From the IMG/VR virus record IMGVR_UViG_3300030329_001222, positions 1-43,223 of that record: 43,223 nt of DNA. One strand, written 5' to 3'. Every line of letters begins with the position of its first letter. Position 1 is the stretch's first letter. Of this stretch, positions 16,476 through 22,779 are shown in pieces. The translations under genes and the position numbers were made by a program. Source of the DNA: a virus. Under the pieces are notes generated by a model. The model ran no database searches and had not been told where the DNA came from. It saw only the letters and a list, made by a program, of their open reading frames with translations.

Positions 16476-17353
16476 GTTCCATCCCATCTACGTAAACCTG
16501 TTTGTGCTTGCATACGTTTTTTACGTGCTTGTCTCTTTTTAGCTCTACGCTGAGTAGAAGCCATTTTAGTTTTTAATCTGGTAGTTCTTTTTTCTATTCT
16601 TTCTTTTGATTTATCTGCTATTTTAGCTCTTTTTTTTCTTTGAGCATCTACTTTAGCTAAACCTTTTTCTGCCTTTCTTGTGTTTTTAGCTTTTAAGTTG
16701 TCAACCTTTTTTTGGAGTTTAGCCTTTAATCTTTCAAGTTGCTCTTTTTGTTTAGCCTTTAAAGCTTTTATTTTAGATGAACCCTTATCGCTTTTAGTTT
16801 TAGTTTTAGCGTATGCTTTATCATAATGAGCTTTAGCCTCCTCACGTAACTTTTTTATTTTAACTTTATCTTTTTCAGTTACGCCGCCTTCCTGTAACTT
16901 TTTAATTTTCTTATTAATCTTTCCTTGCTTGTCAGTCCATTTTTTTCTTTTTTTCTCTGACCAAGTTTTTCCCATCTTCTTTCTATTCTTGTCTTGAAGT
17001 TTTTTTATTTCAGCCTTTTGTTTTTCTCTTAATTCTTTTACCTTATTGGTTTTTGTTTCTTGAGCTTTTTTAGTTTGAGCCGTAAGGCTTTGGTTTTTAG
17101 CTAAAGTTTTCTTTAAGGTTTTATCAGTTTTTGCAAGAGATTTTTGGGTTTTCTTTTGTGTCTTCTGTTTTGTTTTTTTAGTAGACTCAGCTATTTTTCT
17201 ATCTGCTGTCTCTTTAGCTTTTTTAATTGTGTCTTTTGTTTTGGTAGCAACTCTTTTATCCTTAACTTTTTGCACAGCTTTTTTATGATCCGAAGCAGAT
17301 TTTATTTTACTAACAGCAACAACATTAGGTCTATGAAATGGTTTATGAGGCAT
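16466..17353 (-). CDS. Long Lys-rich coiled-coil/histone-like protein
   Basis: 295 aa, of which roughly a third are Lys, with Ala, Thr, Gln and Arg and almost no aromatic residues except in the termini (MPHKPFHRPNVVAV; end LRRWDGTWN). Repeats of the KKTKQKTQKK and KAKQKEQLERLKAKLQKKVD kind suggest a long charged helix resembling histone H1/KfrA-like proteins. It could coat DNA or act as an internal virion protein. Second gene after the late promoter at 17794-17821. Function by composition only; a possible substrate of the SET enzyme. Confidence 0.6.
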   Translation of the reverse strand: MPHKPFHRPNVVAVSKIKSASDHKKAVQKVKDKRVATKTKDTIKKAKETADRKIAESTKKTKQKTQKKTQKSLAKTDKTLKKTLAKNQSLTAQTKKAQETKTNKVKELREKQKAEIKKLQDKNRKKMGKTWSEKKRKKWTDKQGKINKKIKKLQEGGVTEKDKVKIKKLREEAKAHYDKAYAKTKTKSDKGSSKIKALKAKQKEQLERLKAKLQKKVDNLKAKNTRKAEKGLAKVDAQRKKRAKIADKSKERIEKRTTRLKTKMASTQRRAKKRQARKKRMQAQTGLRRWDGTWN

Positions 17354-17358
17354 AATAT

Positions 17359-17754
17359 TTATAATTTTCTCGCTTTATTCTTTCTAATAATAGCGTCCTT
17401 CATACTCTTTTTAATTTGTTTTTGGGTTTTAACTTTAGGAGCTTTTTTGAGTTTTTTAGCATACTTTCTGTTCTTCTTAATAATAGCTTTCTCAATTTCT
17501 TTTTTAGCAACTCTTTCAGGTCTTCCTACAGATACTGCAGTTCTAACCGCTTTTCTTGTAGCTTTTTCTTTTCTTTTTAACTTTTTCTTTACCTCCTGGT
17601 AAGCACTTTTAGCGCTTCTTCCGATAGTCTTCATTCCTTTACGTAATGGTTTGGGATAAACTATATCCACATATTTATCCCACGTGGAAGGGGCTAAGGG
17701 TTTAGATAGATCTCTCGTTTTAACTTGTTTTTTATTTTTAGGATCTGTGGGCAT
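17359..17754 (-). CDS. Lys-rich basic protein
   Basis: 131 aa, first gene of the leftward late block. The N-terminus (PLAPSTWDKYVDIVYPKPLR) is the only non-repetitive part; the rest is Lys/Arg/Ala-rich helix (KKKLKRKEKATRKAVRTA). Similar composition to the next protein suggests a pair of nucleic-acid-binding or virion-core proteins. No motif of known function. Confidence 0.6.
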   Translation of the reverse strand: MPTDPKNKKQVKTRDLSKPLAPSTWDKYVDIVYPKPLRKGMKTIGRSAKSAYQEVKKKLKRKEKATRKAVRTAVSVGRPERVAKKEIEKAIIKKNRKYAKKLKKAPKVKTQKQIKKSMKDAIIRKNKARKL

Positions 17755-17779
17755 AGTTTTATGTTTTTTATTTTTTTAA

Positions 17780-17787
17780 TACCTTTG
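17780..17787 (+). promoter_or_regulatory. Rightward promoter for winged-helix gene
   Basis: TACCTTTG matches TAnnTTTG and lies 28 nt upstream of the ATG at 17815. It faces the leftward element at 17801-17794; together CTTTG-N6-CAAAG forms an inverted repeat. No good upstream TTG. Confidence 0.5.
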
Positions 17788-17793
17788 TTCTTG

Positions 17794-17821
17794 CAAAGAT
17801 ACAAATTTAATTTAATGTCAA
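17794..17821 (-). promoter_or_regulatory. Leftward late promoter (TTG-N17-TATCTTTG)
   Basis: Minus strand: TTG (17821-17819), 17 nt, TATCTTTG (17801-17794), a full match to the flavobacterial consensus. Predicted start of transcription near 17787, about 33 nt before the ATG at 17754. It would initiate the late block and overlaps the opposing promoter. Confidence 0.65.
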
Positions 17822-18288
17822 ATATAATACGAAAGAACTACGATAGAGTTCAACCCTCACACGATTACATGAAGTATTGGCGGGTGATAAGGTATTGGGC
17901 TAAAGCCAAATACAAGATCGGAACTCCGGATATAGATATGTTATTTTTCCTCTATAGCGAACAAATATTTAATAAAACAAAGTTTAAAGAGTTTGAAGAG
18001 TGTATGTCTTGGGATGAACCCAGGTTCTATAGGCTTCTAAATCAAGGCTATATACATGTATGGCGTAAACGTAACGGTAATGAAACTACTTTATATGAGT
18101 TATCTTATAAAGGGAAACGCCTTATTAATACTTTATATAAGAAATTAAACGGAGAGGAAATAGGAGAATCCCCTACTATCAATCCTTTATTTAGACATGA
18201 TGCTTCTTATATGGATAAAGTATACAGGAATATGATTATAGAAATGAATAAGTTTATAAAACAACAACGACATCTCTCTCCTGAATAA
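17815..18288 (+). CDS. Winged-helix (MarR-like) DNA-binding protein
   Basis: 157 aa from the ATG at 17815; an in-frame upstream extension to 17725 lies in promoter sequence and overlaps the opposite gene, so is rejected. The pattern PDIDMLFFLYSEQIF, an RFYRLLNQGYIHVWRKRNGN hairpin and then YELSYKGKRLINTLYKKL fits helix-turn-helix plus wing plus helix as in MarR-type regulators. It is the only rightward gene in the left half, and its 3' end overlaps groES antisense by 35 nt. Placement beside face-to-face promoters suggests it controls late transcription (inference). It could also be a virion protein. Confidence 0.6.
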   Translation: MSNIIRKNYDRVQPSHDYMKYWRVIRYWAKAKYKIGTPDIDMLFFLYSEQIFNKTKFKEFEECMSWDEPRFYRLLNQGYIHVWRKRNGNETTLYELSYKGKRLINTLYKKLNGEEIGESPTINPLFRHDASYMDKVYRNMIIEMNKFIKQQRHLSPE

Positions 18289-18511
18289 TAGTATAAGGAT
18301 TATCTTCTATTAACATTTGATGTCCTGCCGCTCCATCATAATAAACAATATCATCTTTATTTATTACTGATACATCAGTACCGGGTTTTACTACTTTTCC
18401 TTTCTTATATCTAAAGTTATTAGCATCTTCATTAGATAATAATAAACCTGATTCTGTTTTAAGCTCTTCTTTAATACTTTTAATTACGATATATTTTCCT
18501 ATTGGTTTCAT
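18254..18511 (-). CDS. groES: Co-chaperonin GroES
   Basis: 85 aa, slightly short for GroES. N-terminal strand MKPIGKYIVIKSIKEE, a mobile-loop-like ESGLLLSNEDANNF, GKVVKPG, DDIVYYDGAAGH and a C-terminal ERDVVVVL follow the family layout. It caps GroEL during folding. Its ATG overlaps the groEL stop by 4 nt (ATGA), giving order groEL-groES, the reverse of bacterial operons. The 3' end overlaps the convergent winged-helix gene. Confidence 0.88.
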   Translation of the reverse strand: MKPIGKYIVIKSIKEELKTESGLLLSNEDANNFRYKKGKVVKPGTDVSVINKDDIVYYDGAAGHQMLIEDNPYTIIQERDVVVVL

Positions 18512-20088
18512 GAGTCTGTATGTATTCTTGCGTGAGTAACAATAGCGTTAGTAGTAAGTATAGTGGTAGCTACACTAATAGCATTAGATAAAGCCTGTGT
18601 GGTAACACGCGCTGGATCAACTACACCCATCTTAAACATATCCCCATATTTACCTGTAACAACATTATATCCGAAGTTCTTTTTAAGGCCTTCCTCGTAT
18701 ATATCTTTTTTATCTAATCCTGCATTTACCAGTATTTGTTGTAATGGAGCTTGTAATGTTTCTTTAATTATCTTATCACTTATAGAAGATCCGTTATATT
18801 GTTGTGCTATATTATATAATAATACTCCTCCACCAGCAACAATTCCTTCTTGTAGTGCGCTACGCACTGCACATACCGAGTCATCGACTCGGTCGAATTT
18901 TTCTTTTTGCTCTATATCTGAGGTAGCTCCTACATATATACACCCTATTCCTCCAACTAAAGACGCTATTCTTTCATTAATAAAATCTTTCTCATGTTTA
19001 GCTGTTAGTCTTTGCTGTTGTTCTTTAAGCTCCTCTACTCTTTCTCGAGTCTCTATAGTAACATCTCCATCTTTAATAATGATAGTAGAATCTTTACCTG
19101 CTATAATTTTATCAGCATGACCCAGATCCTCCATACGAATTAATGATAAATCATCTCCAGTTTTTTCTGAAAAGTATTTAGCTCCTATAGAAAAAGCTAT
19201 ATCCTGCATTAATTCATGTGTCTTATAACCAAATGAAGGTGGTTTTATATTACAGAACTTTAAACCATTACGCTGTACATTAGCGGCTAAGGTATTAATA
19301 ACATTCTGCGAACAGTCTCCAATGATTAATAATTTATCTCCTGAATTAATAATTGGCTTTAATACATTTTCAATCTGAAGTATATTACTAATCTCAGTAT
19401 CACATATAAGAACTTTAACATTTTCATAAATACACTCATCCTTACGCTGATCGTTAATAAACATTGGAGATGTCCATCCTCTATCTACTTTTATACCATT
19501 AGTAACCTCGGCATAGGTCTTATCTGTTTGAGAACGCTCCACTGTTACTATACCATCTCGACCCACTTGATTATAAGCTAAAGCTATAATATCACCAATC
19601 TCTTTATCGTTATTAGCAGAGATAGTGGCTATATCTTCTAACATCTTCTCAGTTACATCAATTGACTCCTTTTTTATTTGTTTAATTATTTTATCGCCTA
19701 TCTCTCTTATTTTCCTAACTACTTGTATAATGTTATCGCCCTCTTGAATGTATTTCTGTCCTGCTTTAACTAAGGCTTCTGTTAAGACAATAGCCGTAGT
19801 TGTCCCATCTCCAGCTGTGCTGGCCGTTTTTTCTGAAGCTTGCTTCATCATACGAACCGCAAGGTTCTCGATTGGATCTAAAAGAAAGATTGATTTAGCT
19901 ACAGTTACTCCGTCTTTAGTTACTGTTAATCCTTGAGTGTGTTCAGCTGACTCTATAAGGACTGTTTGGCCCTGTGGGCCCAGAGTTGATTTAACTGCGT
20001 TAGATATTTTTGAGATTCCCGATATTAGTTTTTCTCTTGCCTCCTCATTAAAAGCAAGCTCTTTTGGAATGTACCCTTGTTCTTTCAT
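18508..20088 (-). CDS. groEL: Chaperonin GroEL
   Basis: 526 aa, near full length for a 60-kDa chaperonin. ATP-binding segments are present: STLGPQGQTV, TKDGVTVAKSI, AGDGTTTAIVL (with the P-loop Asp), RVDDSVCAVRSALQEGIVAG (with the Asp equivalent to E. coli Asp398) and VVDPARVTTQAL. The Gly-Gly-Met tail of bacterial GroEL is absent (ends HARIHTDS). Sequence divergence from host-type GroEL is considerable in the apical domain. It probably folds capsid or other phage proteins. Promoter at 20121-20128. Confidence 0.96.
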   Translation of the reverse strand: MKEQGYIPKELAFNEEAREKLISGISKISNAVKSTLGPQGQTVLIESAEHTQGLTVTKDGVTVAKSIFLLDPIENLAVRMMKQASEKTASTAGDGTTTAIVLTEALVKAGQKYIQEGDNIIQVVRKIREIGDKIIKQIKKESIDVTEKMLEDIATISANNDKEIGDIIALAYNQVGRDGIVTVERSQTDKTYAEVTNGIKVDRGWTSPMFINDQRKDECIYENVKVLICDTEISNILQIENVLKPIINSGDKLLIIGDCSQNVINTLAANVQRNGLKFCNIKPPSFGYKTHELMQDIAFSIGAKYFSEKTGDDLSLIRMEDLGHADKIIAGKDSTIIIKDGDVTIETRERVEELKEQQQRLTAKHEKDFINERIASLVGGIGCIYVGATSDIEQKEKFDRVDDSVCAVRSALQEGIVAGGGVLLYNIAQQYNGSSISDKIIKETLQAPLQQILVNAGLDKKDIYEEGLKKNFGYNVVTGKYGDMFKMGVVDPARVTTQALSNAISVATTILTTNAIVTHARIHTDS

Positions 20089-20120
20089 TTGTTGTGATTT
20101 TAGTTAATTAAATTTAAAAG

Positions 20121-20128
20121 CAAAGATA
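20121..20128 (-). promoter_or_regulatory. Leftward promoter for groEL-groES
   Basis: Minus strand TATCTTTG, perfect TAnnTTTG, 33 nt upstream of the groEL ATG. No TTG at 17-23 nt. Confidence 0.55.
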
Positions 20129-20148
20129 ATAAAAAATATTATATAGTG

Positions 20149-20329
20149 GTGTTAAGGTGTTAATTTAAAAGCTCTCTTTTATATTTATATATTTCTTTAT
20201 ATATATATATTTTATTATTATTAAAAAATTGGTTTCAGTTTAACACTTTAACACTAATGATAGTTAAGTTACTAATAATCAATAAGTTAAGTTAGTGTTG
20301 AGTTTAAAAAAGAATAACACTTTAGTGTT
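20149..20329. repeat. Repeat region A: TTAACAC/GTGTTAA elements
   Basis: Non-coding, AT-rich. GTGTTAAGGTGTTAA (20149-20163) and TTAACACTTTAACAC (20240-20254) are inverted copies with one mismatch, 76 nt apart. TTAAGTTAGTGTTG (20287-20300) and the near-palindrome AACACTTTAGTGTT (20316-20329) follow. The same set occurs at 29146-29314. Candidate origin, operator or replication-initiator site. Confidence 0.65.
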
Positions 20330-20351
20330 GAAGATTAACATATATATAAAA

Positions 20352-20383
20352 AAAAGAGGCAGACTTAAAGTCTAACCTCCTTT
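20352..20383 (-). terminator. Rho-independent terminator, leftward
   Basis: GAGG-x-AGACT (20356-20365), loop TAA, AGTCT-xx-CCTC (20369-20379) forms a hairpin; on the minus strand it is followed by a run of at least seven T. It ends transcription of the two small genes at 20407-20797. Confidence 0.75.
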
Positions 20384-20406
20384 TCACAACAGAACAAATG
20401 GGAATT

Positions 20407-20631
20407 TTAATACTCGTAAATGTCTTTGTCATGATCCATACGCATCTTAGCTCTTTCGATACCATCAGCGATACAATCAATTTTATATTGTTTTTTCATT
20501 TGCTTTCTATACATAGCAGCTTGCTCTATACCTGTCATACCATCTGCTCTTTCATTTATTAGTTGACCATCTTCTACATATAGACCTTCTACATTATTAG
20601 ATCCTTTAAAGTATTCTGTAAATTTTTTCAT
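20407..20631 (-). CDS. Small hypothetical protein (74 aa)
   Basis: 74 aa, charged: MKKFTEYFKGSNNVEGLYVE, then a helical part (EQAAMYRKQMKKQYKIDCIA) and an acidic Tyr-rich end. Follows the 54-aa gene by 1 nt, with a terminator just beyond. No family recognised; its own promoter-terminator unit next to the early region suggests an early or regulatory role. Confidence 0.6.
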   Translation of the reverse strand: MKKFTEYFKGSNNVEGLYVEDGQLINERADGMTGIEQAAMYRKQMKKQYKIDCIADGIERAKMRMDHDKDIYEY

Positions 20632-20632
20632 A

Positions 20633-20797
20633 TCAATAAGTTTTTTTAGTTTCCATCCCGTAACCAGGATTGTTTTTTATTTTACCATTCATTCTTTTTG
20701 CAAACTCTCCAGCCTGTGCTTTACCTACTGCATTGTAAGCAAACGTTTTTTTCTTTGTCTTTCCTGTGTCTCCACATTTATAAGTTACTGTAGGCAT
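20633..20797 (-). CDS. Small basic protein (54 aa)
   Basis: 54 aa: MPTVTYKCGDTGKTKKKTFA..., then KAQAGEFAKRMNGKIKNN, ending ETKKTY. One Cys; basic. Coupled to the next gene by a 1-nt gap. A 20-codon ORF (MKTVRLRKRNKIKKIKLCLQ, 20847-20785) overlaps its start and could be a leader peptide. Function unknown. Confidence 0.5.
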   Translation of the reverse strand: MPTVTYKCGDTGKTKKKTFAYNAVGKAQAGEFAKRMNGKIKNNPGYGMETKKTY

Positions 20798-20864
20798 AGT
20801 TTTATTTTCTTGATTTTGTTTCTCTTTCTAAGTCTAACTGTTTTCATAAGAGTTTTGTTTTTTA

Positions 20865-20872
20865 CAAAGATA
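20865..20872 (-). promoter_or_regulatory. Leftward promoter of two-gene unit
   Basis: Minus strand TATCTTTG (TAnnTTTG) 68 nt upstream of the ATG at 20797. Upstream TTG not clear. Confidence 0.5.
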
Positions 20873-21009
20873 TAAAATTTTTTTAGATGTCTGGAAGTTG
20901 AGGGTTATTATACGTCATACGATGAAAGTCCGTCATAGAAAAACAAATCTAAAAACAACCCCCCCCTGACATTTTCAGAAATTTTGTTCGGATTTTTTCG
21001 GGTTTTTTT

Positions 21010-21040
21010 GGTGGGGTGGTCGGTGGGGTGGTCGGGTGGT
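21010..21040 (+). repeat. G-rich tandem repeat, possible G-quadruplex
   Basis: GGTGGGGTGGTC twice in tandem followed by GGGTGGT. Multiple GG/GGGG runs could form a two-tier quadruplex on the plus strand. Immediately followed by the TATCTGTC array. Confidence 0.6.
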
Positions 21041-21064
21041 TATCTGTCTATCTGTCTATCTGTC
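21041..21064 (+). repeat. Three perfect TATCTGTC tandem repeats
   Basis: Three exact 8-bp copies in tandem. Complementary TGTCTATC-type sequence recurs inverted near 21153-21160. Iteron-like, but could be slippage. Confidence 0.7.
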
Positions 21065-21305
21065 CTTGTGTCCTTGTTCTGTCCTCTGTTCGTTCTTTTT
21101 GTCCTCTGTTTGTCCTTCCCTCGTTCCCTTTATTGAACAAATAAAACTATTGAGATAGACAAAGAAAGAGAATAAAACCCCCACGAATACCCCAAAACAC
21201 AAACAAAAGACCAAGAAAACACAAAAAAATTTCTCTTATAACTCATTGATTAACAACAACTTATAAATTATTTTCACATTGGGACAAAAATAATTGTCAA
21301 AAAGT

Positions 21306-21337
21306 TTGTTTTATTAAAAAGAATTACACTATATTTG
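21306..21337 (+). promoter_or_regulatory. Main rightward early promoter (TTG-N21-TATATTTG)
   Basis: TTG at 21306-21308, 21 nt, TATATTTG at 21330-21337: full flavobacterial consensus, 29 nt upstream of the first early ATG. Confidence 0.75.
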
Positions 21338-21366
21338 TACAATAATTAATAAAAAAATAAACAATT

Positions 21367-21780
21367 ATGAAAACAACAAAGCACATTAAAAATTTAGCTC
21401 AGGGATTAGCAAACGAGGATATTAAAAACTCTAATTACTGGACAGAACAAGACAAACCCCAATTAACAAAATGGAGAATTGAAGAATTAACACGAATAAA
21501 AAACGCTTTAATTAATGGTAAATTTTATGCCGGTGTTGAGAGTGTGAGCAAATCCGGAATGAGCCGAATCATAAAACTGGCTTACATCTATAAAAATAAA
21601 CTTCATAAAATTACAGATAGTGAAATTTTGTCCTTAGCTGGAGTGTCTAAAAATGGGAGAATTTCAGGGTGTGGAATGGATATGCTATTCCAAGCACAAT
21701 ACACACTATTTCAAAACCTACATAGAACGTATAAACAAGCACACTATCAAAAAAGAATGCCTAATTATAACAACCTATAA
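21367..21780 (+). CDS. Conserved early phage protein
   Basis: 137 aa, first gene after the early promoter. Contains a VESVSKSGMSRIIKLAYIY segment (about 57-76) that I recognise from phage proteins of unknown function (xSVSxSGMSRxIK), then GRISGCGMDMLFQAQYTLF. Soluble and basic. First-position early genes often take over host functions; none can be named here. Confidence 0.65.
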   Translation: MKTTKHIKNLAQGLANEDIKNSNYWTEQDKPQLTKWRIEELTRIKNALINGKFYAGVESVSKSGMSRIIKLAYIYKNKLHKITDSEILSLAGVSKNGRISGCGMDMLFQAQYTLFQNLHRTYKQAHYQKRMPNYNNL

Positions 21781-21803
21781 AAACAATTAAAAACAACAAA
21801 CAA

Positions 21804-21932
21804 ATGAAAAATAATAATGAAATAATGTACTGCGTAAATTCAAAAGGACAAAGAATAAAACCTTATACAAGCATGTACACAGAGCCAAAATTAAATAGAA
21901 TACAACGATTGATTAAATTTATATTTGGATAA
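21804..21932 (+). CDS. Small hypothetical protein (42 aa)
   Basis: 42 aa, MKNNNEIMYCVNSKGQRIKP..., ends LIKFIFG. Short gap (23 nt) after the preceding gene and an A-rich start context. Its stop is 5 nt before the hammerhead-like RNA, so self-cleavage would give this message a defined 3' end. Confidence 0.45.
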   Translation: MKNNNEIMYCVNSKGQRIKPYTSMYTEPKLNRIQRLIKFIFG

Positions 21933-21936
21933 AAGA

Positions 21937-21991
21937 GTTATTCTGATGATGGACTAAATGTCCGAAACCGGTAGAAATACCGGTCAATAAC
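21937..21991 (+). ncRNA. Hammerhead ribozyme, type I (candidate)
   Basis: Stem I GTTATT (21937-21942)/AATAAC (21986-21991), 6 bp. Core CTGATGA (21943-21949). Stem II GGAC (21951-21954)/GTCC (21960-21963) with loop TAAAT. Core GAA (21964-21966). Stem III ACCGGTA (21967-21973)/TACCGGT (21978-21984), 7 bp, with a GAAA tetraloop. C17 at 21985 is the predicted cleavage site. All invariant core bases are present, and A15.1-U16.1 pairs as required. One extra U (21950) lies between A9 and stem II. It sits between two small early genes, so cleavage would split the early transcript 31 nt before the ATG at 22017. Confidence 0.82.
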
Positions 21992-22016
21992 AAATACTAA
22001 TATAAATTAAAAAATT

Positions 22017-22280
22017 ATGAAAATTACAGAATTTACAAAAATGGTTAAACACTTAACCGAACTATCATCTACAATAAATTATTACTTGATAGAGGAAGAA
22101 TTAAAACACTTTAACGAGTGGTTATTTACTGAACACAACATTGAGTTAAAAGAGGACTTTGAAAAGCACATTGAAGAGTTAATTGAGAGTGAAACAATAT
22201 ACCAAGAAGACCACATCTATTTAACAATTAGAGAAAGTGAAAAGTATATTGAGAAACTACAAAATAAAATAAATATATAA
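22017..22280 (+). CDS. Small acidic helical protein (87 aa)
   Basis: 87 aa, Glu/Lys-rich with helix pattern throughout (YYLIEEELKHFNEWLF; ESEKYIEKLQNKINI). Downstream product of the predicted ribozyme cleavage. No family recognised; acidic early proteins may mimic DNA or bind host factors, but nothing specific points that way. Confidence 0.6.
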   Translation: MKITEFTKMVKHLTELSSTINYYLIEEELKHFNEWLFTEHNIELKEDFEKHIEELIESETIYQEDHIYLTIRESEKYIEKLQNKINI

Positions 22281-22284
22281 AATT

Positions 22285-22362
22285 ATGAAAAAAAAAGATT
22301 TAATACAAGATTGGGAGATTGTTCAACACAGACACAATACAAGAACTACAAGAAACAATTAA
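22285..22362 (+). pseudogene. 25-codon ORF, possibly frameshifted
   Basis: MKKKDLIQDWEIVQHR... stops after 25 codons. Near 22330 the next frame (DTIQELQETIKHIKKITFKK) continues to 22393 with a convincing helical pattern. Removing one base near 22330 would give a protein of about 36 aa. It may be a decayed gene, a sequencing error or a frameshift. Confidence 0.35.
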
Positions 22363-22398
22363 ACATATTAAAAAAATAACTTTTAAAAAATAATAATA

Positions 22399-22761
22399 AT
22401 GAAATACGCCAGAAAATGTGATTACACAGGTCAAGGAATGAATACAGGATATGTATTTATAGATTATTCCTGTATGATAGATGATAGAGAATTATTTATC
22501 AAAGAAATAAAAAAAGACAAAGAAGCAATACTAAATTTAATACCAAAAGATATCAAAGATATTAAAGGATTTGACAATTCTTGTTATCTAAACGATAAAG
22601 AGTTAGAGGAGTTATCTAACAAAATAGCAAACGCACTTAATAATACTGAAACTGATGAAGAATTATGCGATATAGCATATGCAGTAGATTATTATTATTG
22701 GACTGAATGGGATGAATTTGAGTATGAGGAAATTAACGGAGTATTAACTGAATTAGCATAA
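22399..22761 (+). CDS. Conserved acidic phage protein (CDYTGQGMNTGY type)
   Basis: 120 aa. N-terminal CDYTGQGMNTGYVF and C-terminal DYYYWTEWDEFEYEE resemble a widespread family of small phage proteins (CxxTGxGMNxGY...YYTEW) with unknown function. Strongly acidic. Starts after an A-rich gap. Confidence 0.65.
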   Translation: MKYARKCDYTGQGMNTGYVFIDYSCMIDDRELFIKEIKKDKEAILNLIPKDIKDIKGFDNSCYLNDKELEELSNKIANALNNTETDEELCDIAYAVDYYYWTEWDEFEYEEINGVLTELA

Positions 22762-22779
22762 TAATTAAAATTAAATAAA

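Larger units (their letters stand above)
20873..21305. other. 433-nt non-coding region with strand-biased repeats
   Basis: No convincing gene. It lies between leftward and rightward transcription units. It holds a hairpin-like CTGACATTTTCAG (20966-20978), two copies of GGTGGGGTGGTC (21010-21033) plus a partial third to 21040, three tandem TATCTGTC (21041-21064), five TGTCC copies to about 21115 and then a purine-rich stretch with an inverted GATAGACA (21153-21160). The composition switches from pyrimidine/G-rich to purine/C-rich. Confidence 0.6.

Noticed and set aside
21041-21115. CRISPR-like array
   Set aside because: Repeats are 8 bp in direct tandem with no spacers; not a CRISPR.
22648-22660. 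Second hammerhead core (CTGATGA)
   Set aside because: Within a coding region, without GAA or matching stems.
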